Of a stretch of 64,000 nucleotides of DNA, positions 41,700 through 55,300 are shown in pieces. The stretch is taken from NCBI RefSeq assembly GCF_015706575.1, contig NW_024037063.1:15376927-15440926 (forward strand), in the 5' to 3' direction. Source of the stretch: Patiria miniata. Lineage: Eukaryota; Echinodermata; Asteroidea; Valvatida; Asterinidae. Numbering within the stretch: position 1 is the first letter of the stretch; every line of letters begins with the position of its first letter. The notes below the pieces were generated by a model, which saw only the letters and a program-made list of their open reading frames with translations, searched no databases and was not told the origin of the DNA. Made by a program: the position numbers and the translations under genes.

Positions 41700-44600
41700 T
41701 TCCTTGTATACCTGATGTCATGGATGACAGAGCACTGTTGATTTCAAACTCAAGCTCCAAACTGTTTTATTGTTGCCAAGTTTTGTTGTTGGGCTAGCCA
41801 ATCAATACAATTCACACATGGCTGTGAAGAGTGTGGGCTCTCTCCTTCCCTCACTTTGTTTTGACAGCCAGTATCTCACTGCTCAGAATCAGCCCAACTT
41901 GACAAAAGATGATTTTTACTTTCTGTTTTTTTTTTACGAAAATGTTGCGAAGTAATTCCCAACAGCAGAAATGCAAGTAAGTTTTCAATGCAAAGCTGAT
42001 AAACCACCCTTTAAAGTACAACTACACCAACAGTGTTCAAGTGTTCAAGTAAATAACCTTATACTTTTATTTTGGAACCAAAAACCATACAATTGAATGT
42101 CAATTTTGTTTTTATGATACACTTCATAATACACTGACAGTCTATTAGTGAATTACAGAACTTTGCGAGATAACGTAGACAAAGTAGACATTCCTTGATT
42201 CATTCCGTCATTGTATGCATGTTTAGTTTGTATCCTGGGGAATATTTGTAAAGCTATACTTGACACATTCCAAAGCAATTCCTAACTTTCTATTGTTGTG
42301 GGGGCCACGATACAAAAATAGTTCAATGAATCAGTACCAAAGTCATGCAGCTCTACAGATTTCAGTCAAATTCAGAGGTAATTTAATCAAATTTAAAAAT
42401 AATGCAGCAGGAAAGTCAGGCCTCAGTTTCTGGAACAATGTACAGCAGGTCAGAAATGGTACACCATGTAGCTCAGAGCAGGTTCAGGTGTGACCATGAT
42501 TAACCATAATTAAACTAACTTTGCTTGAACGAAGGATGGTTGGACTACTCTACTCTACTGGTTACCAATAGCCATGCACATCATAAAGCACAGCAGGGAG
42601 CCAGGTCCTAGACAGTCTGTGGTGACGTTTTGGCCATCGTTTGACTAGAAGCATTTGCTATTAGTGTGCAGGCGTAAGTTACTTCATAAATCAACCACTA
42701 GTCGACTAATGGTCCTTGCCTGAACTTGCTCTTACGTGTACAATTCCATGACAATCACACCTTCAATATCAATGAAGAACCACAAAGTCCACTCCATTTT
42801 GGACACATTTCTCTTGTGAAAAATGTCAGAGAAAAGGCCGTAGATCTTTAAAAAAAAAAAAAAAAAAAAAATTTGATACGTAGGATTGTCACATATCAAA
42901 ACAAATAATTCTTTTCATTTAATGAAAACCCACTCACAAACTACGGTTTTTAAATGAGAACTGGGAGGTCACATACCAAGCTGGTGTACAAAGGGCATTG
43001 CTGAGTATATAATGGCATACTACTCAACAAGAACGGGTTTACCCAATTACACACATACAATACAAAACTAAAACTAGTACATTGTACCACTCGCTGATGC
43101 TACACACTTTTACAAATATAAAAAAACAGTTGGCAAAAAAGAAATTTGACTTAAAGCTTTCTTATCGAGTTAATAATTGTACAATGTTAATCAGTTCAAT
43201 CTCTGTTCCACTTATCTTGTATGGAAACATTTTGTAACAGATCTTTTACAAACAATAGAAAAAATAAGATCCATTTATTTACATTCTTTTTACAAACTCC
43301 TCGTTATCCAAGACACAATTTACAAACTTCTTGAGCAAATCCTCATCAATGCACGTTTTTTCCTTCTTTCTACCACCCATGTAAAACCTGTGGACATAAA
43401 GAGACATAGCATTTTAACACAAACGTCCAAAACATAAAATAAGAAAAAGAAAGTTTATATTTAAGTTATTTTGCCCTGGATGTTTTATCAGTATACATTA
43501 CCCATACCAAACATTAATATTTACAGCTTAGAAGAAAATGGCATTAAGTTAACTGAAACTAAATTTAGAATATGCATTAATACTTTTAAAGGAATCAAAC
43601 TTCCATTGAAAATGAGATAATGAAAAAAAAGTGGTTTTTTTCGGGGGGGGGGGGGGGGGGGTGTTGTGATGTACGAATATCCCCCAAACATTTTAGACCT
43701 AACCATTCAAAACAAATTACACTTAATGCGACTAATGCAAGTCTCTTTTTTCAGTTTCTACAAAATTAGTGAAGTAGTCAAATGATTTAAGGGGAAAATT
43801 ACTTTCTTTCTTCAGGGAATCTTAATTCAGAACATCACAGCTTTGTATCAAGAGTTTACAGCAATTTGACAGCAACTGATCAGGTGCACTTATAAATTTA
43901 GATGAATTTATAAACAAAGAAAACGTCTACAAAATCTACCAAAAAGCCATCATTAAGGTGCGATATTGATAGTACACAAATCTGTTTCTCTCCGTAGATA
44001 TCTACTAAACATTAAATTGTTTCTGATTTTTTTCTAGCTACATTTACCTGAATTATAAATACAAACATTTCTTTCCTGTTTTATTTGTCTCCATTTCCAA
44101 AAGAGGAAGAAAACTGTCACAAGTACAACTTATTCATCCTCAGTATTTGTCACTTTTTACCAAATCATCCAAACTAACAAAACAAAATACCACTGGAGTG
44201 GTACCAGCTTATACAAGCTCACTGGCCATAAACACATGCAATATTCTTCCCATTTGAATTTAAGCACACATCACCTGTATATGGAGACACACATAAACAT
44301 TTACATGTTACAATGATAAATTCCAACAATGGGTCGTCAATGAATCTTTCAAGGAATAATTTGCATATTTACCTGCATACAATCCACAAGAAGATATGCA
44401 TGTAGTTGAAATGATTATTAAAATAAATACAACTGCTACGCAGTCAAGTCATGTAATCATTATAATCATGGTGTGTTTCTGTCAACAGCTTTGTAGCTGC
44501 CAACTGCAGTTATGAGGTAGCATTTGGGGAAGAATGCAAAATGAAATAAGCAAGTGGTAAACTCAAAGTTGAACCCTGTAAAACCTTGAGGGTAACCTTG

Positions 44601-46117
44601 AGTAATACCAACTGTTCAATTTGACATTCTCCCCTAACATCCAGCATTCTCTCCCATAGAGAAATGCATACAAAGACGTTTGCTTCCATTCAAGTAAGTA
44701 TGTTGCTTAACATACATGTACAATTATCTCCCAAGCACATAGTATTGCTTGGCCCAAAATCAGCTGAACCAAAATTACAAGCACTATGTATCACATTACT
44801 CTTTGGCTCATTACTTTTGTAAGTTGAGCAAATCTGTCATGGGTTTGAAATTTACCGACACCACGAACTGACACTCACGCGCAAGTGGATGCCAGTTCCT
44901 GAAAACTGCATAATCAACCATTACACTGACACTGACGCAAAATAGAACGATTTTCGTTTTCACAAACCCAAGCTTGTTGCGGCAATGAAGAATGGAGAAA
45001 AATGTTTTGAAAAGGTTTAACAGGAATTTAATCCATCCGTATCCTTGTGGGCTTACACAAAAATTTAATTAAAAAAAGTTTTAATTGGTGAAATTAAGAT
45101 CAGTGTCAGTTCTTGAAAATGAAAATGTACCGAGTGCGAGCTAGAAGTGCCGCACTGTGCCGGGTGTCAGTTCATGAAAACAACCCGGTTTTGTAACGAC
45201 GAAACGTTCAGCAGCAGTTTTATGAATTCAGCCCCACTTCTGCCTTTGTATTGACAGGAGATTGTACTTGTACAGCGGCTCCAAAAACATTGATTCAATG
45301 CACACGTCCTCCCTCATTGGTTAAATGGAGAGAGTTACACGTAGGCAGGCTATTACTGAATGCTATCCCACTGTACAACAAGATAATAAGGGTTGGTGCA
45401 GGTTTGTAAACATTCAGAATCAAATCAGCTGTGTGCACTGTGCATCATATGCACATGAAGCAGTGCACACATGCTATGCCCCACACACTGATCTATCAGC
45501 GTGCTCACAATGCATCATCTACTGTTCATCCATTGGACCCACAAAGTCGATAAGTTGTGCTGGTTACCTCAATGCACTGGGTTGGGAGATAACAAGGTGT
45601 GGCTAGTTTCTATGCAATACATTGAACAATAAATATCCCAACCAATATTAGACAAACACTGATCACTGATGCCTATTGGGATGTCTCGCAATCATTCTGT
45701 GGTACAGATCATCTCATCTTTGACTTCACAATTTGTTTACATGATTGCCACCACCTTATCAATGAAATTTGGATCCAATGATGACCCTAAGACGACTATT
45801 ACCTGAGACTGAAGTAATTTACTACATGTACTCCAGCATCTGCTTTCATACAATGTGTTTTTCATTGCGCACATGTATGCTTATTTCCAGCATAAGTTAA
45901 AAATGCTATTTTATCCAGCTGTACAGTACACTCCCTAACGATCTTTGTTCAGATAACCTACTGACCTTGAACCCACCGCTTATAGCAACTTCTTTAACTT
46001 CTGCCAGTATATGTACTTTGATATCAACCCGTCTCCATTTCCAGCATAACAACCATTGTTTGACCAGCCAGTGGGCTGTAATACTACTCCTTGGTCTGGA
46101 CTGTCAGCATGACTCCG
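41700..46117 (-). other. Probable 3' untranslated region of the p53-family gene
   Basis: No coding exon recognised below the stop at 46118. The DNA is AT-rich and mostly free of the repeat families seen elsewhere. Minus-strand AATAAA signals (TTTATT on the plus strand) occur at 44080-44085, 43274-43279, 42066-42071 and 41766-41771. A 22-bp A run on the plus strand lies at 42850-42871 and a 19-bp G run at 43643-43661. The true 3' end is unknown. Confidence 0.35.
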
Positions 46118-46369
46118 TTAAGTATCCTCCTTCTCCTCTTTGACTTGAAATGACATGGTCTGTTTGAGGGTGAATCTGGTTGCCTGGATGCGTTGTACCT
46201 GTGATGCAGACAGCCCTGACAGACCACCCAAGCTAGCCGTGGAGGCATTGCTGCCTGTCCGTAGCAGACTGCTGGGCGTACTGGTCAAGAAGATTGGATT
46301 TCTCAGCTGTAGGATGGCCTTCCACAGCTTCTCACGATGTTGTTGAGGCATGGCAATACCGGCAAAGTC
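46118..46369 (-). CDS. p53-family exon j, SAM second half, inhibitory tail and stop
   Basis: Encodes [20 protein letters not shown], closing the SAM domain, then [23 protein letters not shown] and the terminal VKEEKEDT before TAA at 46118. These mirror p63-alpha LLRTPSSAST, FTLRQTISF (transactivation inhibitory segment) and the C-terminal IKEE sumoylation motif. Confidence 0.95.
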   Translation of the reverse strand, partial: DFAGIAMPQQHREKLWKAILQLRNPIFLTSTPSSLLRTGSNASTASLGGLSGLSASQVQRIQATRFTLKQTMSFQVKEEKEDT

Positions 46370-49300
46370 CTGCTAACATCAACACAGAGACAAACAATCC
46401 ATTAGCTAACATGCAGAATTATATTCTATCAGACATCTAGTCCAAGTCTAAGCCCCATTCTAGAGTCTATACGCAAATTCGCTTTGGGCAAGTACGTCCA
46501 AGACACGGGTCACTAGGATGAGGTCATTTTTCTCAACCAAAAACGAAGCAGCATTTCTTTGAAACTTTTGAGTAAAAGCCTGTTTGAACTTTTGTGATGA
46601 TTTTCATATGGCAGAATCTTATCTTACTAATTCTTATCTCTCAAATATCTTTGATTCATAAATGCCTAAGACAATTTACCCATTCTTATTGGTCGAGAGC
46701 CTGTCACATGGCCGGTCTTAAACGGATGGTGAAGACCGGCTGGCTTGTCATAAACAATTTTCACGTGTCACATGAAATTTGGACTCCAATGAAATACAGT
46801 GCCTTTTTGTTACCGTTTTATTGGTTGAATGTTAACAATGCTCACTTAGGCATGCACAAACTGTATCATTACAAAAGAGCAAGACACTTCTTTGACATGT
46901 TGTAAGACTTGGCATGACAATGTCAGTTGCTAATCAAGACTCACCTCCAAGTTGATCTCATCCAGTTGGTCAATGGTCCGTATTCCTTTCTTATTGAAGA
47001 TATCAAGGTACTGCTGACATCCTAGGCTGCCCAACCAACTGCAACACAAACACACGAATCTCATAATCAATTTTACACAGAGTAAACGGTTGAACAATAT
47101 TAAAGGAAGTCTGCAAAATATTTTTCCAACTTTTTATGGTTTTTGACCTAAGATGTATTTATGAATGGGTATTCAAGTGTGATGGAGCAGTTATAACTGT
47201 GATGCTTAACCAGTTTGCATCAGAGGACATAGTAACACGCACTGGCTGTTTTTATACACAGGCACGGCTGGCGGGTTAAGACGTCAAGATTGCCTCAACT
47301 CACCTGCGGGTGACGTCTAAACACACTAATCCCTTTCTGCCTTTTGAACACACAAAGTCTGTGGAGGCAGACCGTATGTTGATCTTGAATTGGCCGTTGT
47401 GAACGGCCTACTGTTGTGCAATTTACGCTCCAGTGCACACCCGGCGTATTGAAACACATGAGATTTCGGCAAAAAAATCATACAAATACTGATAAACTCA
47501 CTCTTGCAAATCAGTCATTGTGGTGTTTGGCTGTATGTCAGAAGTTGGCTGGAAAATTTAGCCTTTATACCAGAATTTTGATGGAAGGTTTATGTCTTTT
47601 AGTGTTTTTGATTAAAATTTACGCTAACTTGTAAACTTTTTCGTATTTGCATCATTTTTAATCAGGAATTTTAATTGAATGCGCTCTCAAACAGGCTGGT
47701 CCTGGAGAGAGCGCAATACAAGTTCACTAACCCTAACCGAACTCAACCCATCAAAGTTCAACAGCAGGTTTTGTTTAAATCTGTTGGGATAGGTAGAGTA
47801 GCCCTAAACTGCTGGTCTTTTCAACTGGGGTTGGCATACCTCCAGAAACTAAGTCCAACAGTGTGTGTGCACAATTTCCCATGTGGGTGCTGGAATTTGC
47901 CAGAATGGGTACGGTTCCTAGTAAATTAGGCTGGGGAGTTATGGTTAATTATGATTAAATTATTGGCGGTTCCCCACATATATCAATAAAATATAGCCCT
48001 GGCCATTTGGCAGCCAGGCACCTAACTGGTTTTAACTGCTCTATCACACTATTAATCACTCAATAATGAATGGCTATAGCCTGTATTTTGCTGACTAACC
48101 TGCCAATACTTCTATCGACAGGAGACACCTGACTAGTTCCTGCCACCTGACCCAATCCGGCATGATCCTCCGACCTTTGACCACTTGGTGAACTCTGACC
48201 TGCTAACATCTGACTGCTGCTGATTTCCTGTGATGAGACTACATCCTCAGTGAACTTGACTTGGTGGTCTACCTCCATGGCTGATGGTCCATCACAGTGG
48301 TCATGGACATGGTTGGTGTTTGGGGTTTGATGACGGGCAAATGTGTGCAACGGCAGGGTGTCTTGTCTGTGTAGACCAGCCATCTGGGATGTGATGGAGG
48401 GTTGATTGGTCAGGAGTGGTGGGTTGTTAGGAGGTGACGCTCCTTGTTGCTGGGAGGCATTGCTAGGGAAGGAGCTGAATCGTGGCATGTTGTGAATTCT
48501 GTAATAACAAACAAACAGTAGAGTTTCATTCAGATTTGCGGTAGCAATGACAAAGTCTGTAACATACTGAACTGCAGCCCATGAAGAACTACAATGGATA
48601 ACGATGACACTTTTCCCCAGCAAAGCATCAGATATGCAGCAGATTGCCACTACAATGAACACCGCTACACAAAACATTTGGCTATAATAAATATCATGTT
48701 TATGTCCAAAATCTATGCAAAATATGTCTATACCAAGCATAACACTTTTGAAAATCACTGTGACGAACGGTCACTTGAGAGAGCCCTTCAACCCCCCCCC
48801 CCCCCCCCCCCGGCACTATCCTCTCTGGATCCTCCCTTGAATAGGTCAATCCATGGTCTAGCACTCAACTCCCCACCTGTGTATTAAACTCTAGAGTGAA
48901 TTCACCATTTTATGTCAAACACATAAACACATGATCTCATGCATGTACATGCATGTAAATAAGGGAATTTCAGTCTAACAAACAAAAAAACCCAGAAAGT
49001 CTATCTTCAGCCTTGGTCCTCACTATAAAAACAAGACACGAAAAACTTTTCTTGTTCACATTAAGAAATCAATGTAAAACACACGGCTATGTTCTCCATC
49101 AATATCAATTTATTAATATGCCGTTTAGTTATTCACACACATTATATAATATAAATTTACAAATAAATGATTTGTAATAAGCCATATGTAGACGTATTAT
49201 GGCATCAATGCTTTCAGCATGTGCAAGTACAAATTGTCATTTCTTTCATTTGTCAGTCACATGATTGACAGTGGCATGATAATGGTGACATTCAAACATG

Positions 49301-52300
49301 TTTGAATCTTACAGAATAATGTAATTGTGAACACACCTGCTGGGCAGTAATTGGACAGTAATCTTAATCAAACCTTGCAGTGTTCAGTTCAACAATAAAC
49401 TGTACATTTATATCCATATTGGTAAAATTTGGGATATTTTACAGTTAAAACAAAATAAGAAATACCTGTACTCTGTTCAGTTTATTAAAATATCTGTCAC
49501 AGACCTGAGACATAATGGTGTCATACTGATTGACAAGTGGGCTTTGTTATGGGATGCAGGTGAGGAGAGAGCCAGCTGGCTTCCATGGGAAGGCTCAACA
49601 TGGTTACGTCTCAGGTCTTCTAACTACATGTACGTCAATGGAAATGACCAATCATGATACACTGAATCAACATGAAGGAGCTCCCAGTCCCAGTACACAT
49701 TGGATCTTTTCTTTAATCAACGTGCTCTGTGAGCAGACCTTTGTTTTTTTTCTTCATACGCTTGTAAAACATTATTGCATTTTCACTTCATTATATACAA
49801 GATGTTCTGAGGCAGAATATTTTCAACTTTTCAAACCTTGCTTTTTTTTCTTTGGACTTTTGACTTTCCACAAACCACTTTCCTTTTTGAGAGATTAGAA
49901 TTTACAAATACCTTTTTTTTCTTTCAGAAAACTAGCTTAGGAAAAATCCACCTGCCGAATTTGAATCTAATTTGTCAAGAAAGCAATATGTGTGCTTGTT
50001 CAATTCTGCAACATCCACAAAACAGGAAGCAGCAAGATATGTTTACAAAAGTAAAGGCAAAACAATTTCAAAGATTCCAAACATTAATGTACATGTACTT
50101 GAACTTAAAGGTTACAATACGGTAAAACTCTATCTGAACATTTTAACTGTTTTTATTTACATGTACATGTAGACACAAAACTACATTGTCTACCAGTTAT
50201 AAATGGAGACAATGGAACGAAAGGGGCAGCAGGGGCAGATCCAGGGGTTTTTCTGGGGGGGGGGTGGGGGGAGGATGGGTTCAGGCCCTTCAGATTTGTT
50301 TTTAGCAAATCAGTGCTGAAATGTATGACATGGGAGTGCTGTTTACATCGGTCGATCATGCACACTATTGGACAATAGTCTGCAAATAACCCCTTAATCC
50401 CTGCTGGCTATGCCTCTGTCTGATTGGTGGACATATTTGTGATTAGTACTACTATAATTGGGTTTTTTTGGGGGGGGGGTGTCAGAGCAGGTTGTTTTAT
50501 ACCCCCCCCTTCAATCCGCGTCCGCGCAGGGACGTGTGGGGGGATAAGACTATGGCGCATACACACATGAATGACGTGGAAGTACATTACATGTACATGT
50601 ATAATTATCTGTTTATATAAAAAGTCCGTCTGAAATAAAATTGGGGACTTTGGAATTAAAATTTTGCGTTAAATTGTAAAGTAAAACAAACTAGATTAAT
50701 ATCTACATTAACTTTACATGTTGAACATGTAAATGTACAAGACAACATATATACATACTGAAAAATGTCAAGTCTCCAACTGACCAATTCAATGCAAAAT
50801 TCAGATCTGTACCATTATATGCACACATATCTCTCAGATGTCACACCACCATCATGTGGTTTGAATGTAAAATGTTTAAAAAGAATGACCAATAAATAAA
50901 CAGAAGCAGAATGCAAGAAAAAACCTTGCAAGGAATATTTCTCCAGAAAGGCAGTTTTCTACTTTTTTCTACAAACATGGAGAATGACTGGAAGCTTTTT
51001 CACAGTGTAACATGTTTCTAAGTCAACTCCTCAGAATGTACGAGGTAGTCATAAAATACTTCAAGCCAAGTACATGTCAAATCCATTCAACAAATTTGGT
51101 CCCTTTGTCCATCTGTGTAAGGCTCATAGACATACATAAAACTAATATGTGTTTGTAACTTGCAAGCTCAACCCCATATTAAAAAAAATATTACAAAGCA
51201 ACATTTAGTTTTCAAACCATTTCTTCATAAAAAGTAACTCTATTCTACAAAGGGAAATACACTCAGTGAAAATAAATAAGATTTATAAATTACAATAGGA
51301 TATATTATGTGTACTAACAGAGACATGTATATATTTACAGAATAGAAAGGAAAACTCATCTTGACAATAAATTACAATGAGGAAAGTTTGCGCAATAAGA
51401 GGCAATATACAATTATCTTTTTACCAGAGTATTTGAAAATGATTGAAGAAATGCAGTCAAAGTACTGGCAGTCTGTGTACCCTTCCACTGATCATCATGC
51501 AAAAGCAACCAAATGACATGTATTCCAATAGCATGAGGAAGAGCTAATGGCATTGAGTGCTGACACTGGCTAATATATCCACATTTTAAAAAAATAGTGT
51601 GGAAAATTCTGCCAGAAATTTCACAGAAATTTCAACGAATGCAAATTGTCTTCTTGTCAATGCTTTGAGATTTTATGGATTTCTTGCGTGTACAAATACA
51701 TACAATAAAATCCACTGCAAAATCCATTGCTACTCTGGAAATTGTTAGGTGACACCCAGGGACTATTGGTGATATTTCCATTTCATTTTACATCATTTAC
51801 TACAGTCGTACCAGATGCATGCACATACAACAGGAAAGACAACCATTCCAACATTCACTTCTTGCTTGCAGCCATGATTCCTGGCATGAAACTACAAACC
51901 TACCAAGTGGGGTCACTGCTTTTCCAACGATGATGAATATCAAACCATTCACAATACAATGTACACACTGTAGCTGGATTGGATGGTCAACTTGTCAAAA
52001 TAGCATCAAGAGAGAATCTGATAAAGTAATATGATTCACTTTAGGCCAAAAAAAAAAGTCTCCGGTTTCTGGTATGCGCGCGCGTCGCCGTAGCCATGCG
52101 CGTCGGCAAAATGAAAAAGTTTTTTTTTCAATGAAAGATGATGTCTCAAAACCGCCAAACTCACTGGTTTGACTGGAATCCTGCTGCTGCATAATTGTAA
52201 CGTGTATTTAGATTGGGTTATGGCCGAGAATAAGCTTTATGTGGCCTCTCTGGACTCCCATATATTTGCACTAAGTTTAGTCGGGCACCATTTGCAGTCA

Positions 52301-55300
52301 TCAGCCGACATTTGAAGCAAAAAAATCAGGTAAAAAAAAAAAAGCCGCGTCGCCGCACCACTTTTTGGGCAAGCTCCATACCAGAAACCGGAGACTTTTT
52401 TTTTGGGCCTTACCAATGGTGAATCCAATTGGATCCAACTGTAGGCATATTGTGTGAGACTTTGTCATTCTCAGCAGTGGAACTGATCATTCTACACTGG
52501 TTGGAAACTCTCATTATAGACTTTGTTGGAGTTCCTAAGATGCACACTTTACTATTGTAAGATAGAGGTAGGGTGCCTAGAACATTATCAATGTATCTCA
52601 AGGGGATCTGGAGTAACGTCAGCTGAGCATGCCTGCATCTATAACCAACATGCCTCAAATCTGAAAATTGCTCCAATCGCATTTACAATTCTCAAGAATA
52701 TTAAAACATGCATACTTTCAACAACCAACTGGCATTGTGGAATAAAAATACATTCATGCTTCTACTAAATTACCCATAGGTCAACTGCTTGGAAAGAGCT
52801 TCAACATTTTCTATCATAATTGCAACATACAGTGGATAAAACTTCTAACAATTGAAAAAAAAAACACCTGAATCAAAGCCAGCCAATTTTCAGCACAAAA
52901 ATACTTGCGGTACTATATATTTAGCATTGCAAGGCATTGCATTATAGTTGATAATTTCCACATACAGGCAGCATATATGTAAGTCTTATGTACAAGTTAT
53001 ATACATGTATATTAGGGCATCTTCTACTTGGTTGGTACACAAGGGCTGCTAGGCTGCTTCTTATTATGCTCCTATGCGATTTAATGAGGTTTTCAGGGGA
53101 AAAGATATCATTACAATTCTTGAATCTTTGCATAACCAATAGGGTTACACAAATACACAATTCAAAGGTTGAGTATGCCTGCAATCCGGTAGGTCATATG
53201 TGCAGCGGTCATCTTCCATTGCACTGTCTACTTTAAAGGGAAAATACAACATTTGCAAACATCGAAAAATAAAACTACCAAGTTTTTACGAAAAACCTTA
53301 CTAGTATGTTGGTAAATGACAGTCTAAAGCATCCTGTAAAACTATGGTACCTGGTGTGAAGACATTTTCAAGAAAATGGTATTTTTGTATACATTTCCAA
53401 CGGTGGTCGGCCGACCACCGTTGGAAAAACCTGACTATTTTTTTCAGTCCAAATTGTGTTTGCTATTGATTACATGTTCATGAACGGGTGCAGGCCAGCT
53501 ACACTGGTTCCTTTACCTTACAATTTGTGGCATCTAAAAATTGATCCATTTCATCTTTATTGGAGTCAGGGAACCAGACTACTTGAAAATTTTTGTTTTT
53601 CTTGGTTTTTCCAGCATTTTCGGACACAACACTTCCAAAATGTCAGTGTAACAATATTTGATCTATTATACTAACCCCTCAACTAGTTCATTTCTGAAAC
53701 TTACAGCGGAAGCCAATGATGTACATTCCCTTTAAGTGGAACCAGTCTCATATCAACAGGCTTTCTCTCCAGATGAACTCTGTCACTAAGTTTGTTCATG
53801 TTTTTCATGAAATTGGTTTCAGAACAGAATATGCTCATCTAACATTCATGTATTCTGGGAAATAATGGAACTGACCTGTATCTCATAATAGAGATTACAT
53901 GTACATAATCTACCTGGATGAGGCTGGAACACACACAAGTCACAATTTGCTTATGTACAATATAAATAATGTCAGAGCTATACATCCATCTCGGAGTACT
54001 TGGGTCTGTACCACATCAGCACACTTATTTCACCCATACTCATCATGACAGTTCTGCTGTGTAGGATGCGGTGGCCGTTAACAGACCCTTGTTATGGATG
54101 TTATAGCATTGGCCAGTGACCCATCAGTCCATGCATTTTGTTTCTGTGCCAGTCTCTGATCCCGGTTTCACCCGTTGAAGGGTTTTGAGCACCTTCCGAA
54201 ACCTGGAACATTACAAGCAGAGAAACAAAATGAGTGGATATGGGTGTGGCATCCCAACCAGGGGCATGGGAACCCACTAGGACCCTCAACATCTCCATAT
54301 CAACACTGTCAATATGGGTGTGGCGTCCCAGCCAGGTGCATGGGGAACCCACTAGGACCCTCAACATCTCCATATCAACACTGTGGATATGGGTGTGGCA
54401 TCCCACCCAGGGGCATGGGGAACCCACTAGGACCCTCAACATCTCCATATCAACACTGTGGATATGGGTGTGGCATCCCACCCAGGGGCATGGGGAACCC
54501 ACTAGGACCCTCAACATCTCCATATCAACACTCTGGATATGGGTGTGGCATCCCACCCAGGGGCATGGGGAATCCACTAGGACCCTCAACATCTCCATAT
54601 CAACACTGTCAATATGGGTGTGGCATCCCAGCCAGGGGCATGGGGAACCCACTAGGACCCTCAACATCTCCATATCAACACTGTCGATATGGGTGTGGCA
54701 TCCCACCCAGGGGCATGGGGAACCCACTAGGACCCTCAACATCTCCATATCAACACTCTGGATATGGGTGTGGCATCCCACCCAGGGGCATGGGGAACCC
54801 ACTAGGACCCTCAACATCTCCATATCAACACTGTCAATATGGGTGTGGCATCCCACCCAGGGGCATGGGGAACCCACTAGGACCCTCAACATTTTACTGC
54901 CAGACGGTTTATCAACGTAACTTTCAATAATGTATCTGATTAACCCTAGCCTTCCTCAATTCTCCAAAATCAACCCGGAGGACTGAGGCTGAATGGCAAA
55001 AAAGTGTCAGTTGATTTTGGAGGATGCATTGTGTCAAAGATTTAGGTTGACCATGCATTGTTTATGTTCAGTCATTCATGATTGAGGCCCACATTACGCT
55101 GGATACCATCCGCACTGCTTCTGAATATCATCGACACTGCCTTAACCCATGACACTTTGACAGTGATCGTTGGAGGATTATATAGAAATTGAGGCAATGG
55201 TCACCCCTCCACTAAACAAATTCAAGAAATAGCGGGTTTGCAGGATTGAGGGTGCATCCTAGGCAAAAGGGCCCCAGGCGGTAAGCTGTAATCTCAGGCC

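Noticed and set aside
50220-50400. G-rich tract with GGGGCAGATCCAGGGG as a possible SINE or transposon end
   Set aside because: A similar G run occurs at 32208-32240, but the shared part is too short and low-complexity to define an element.
54101-54930. Open frames of 228-263 codons on both strands with 25-residue repeats
   Set aside because: All arise from a stop-free 75-bp minisatellite unit; several frames are equally open and the array lies in an intron. Not called as proteins.
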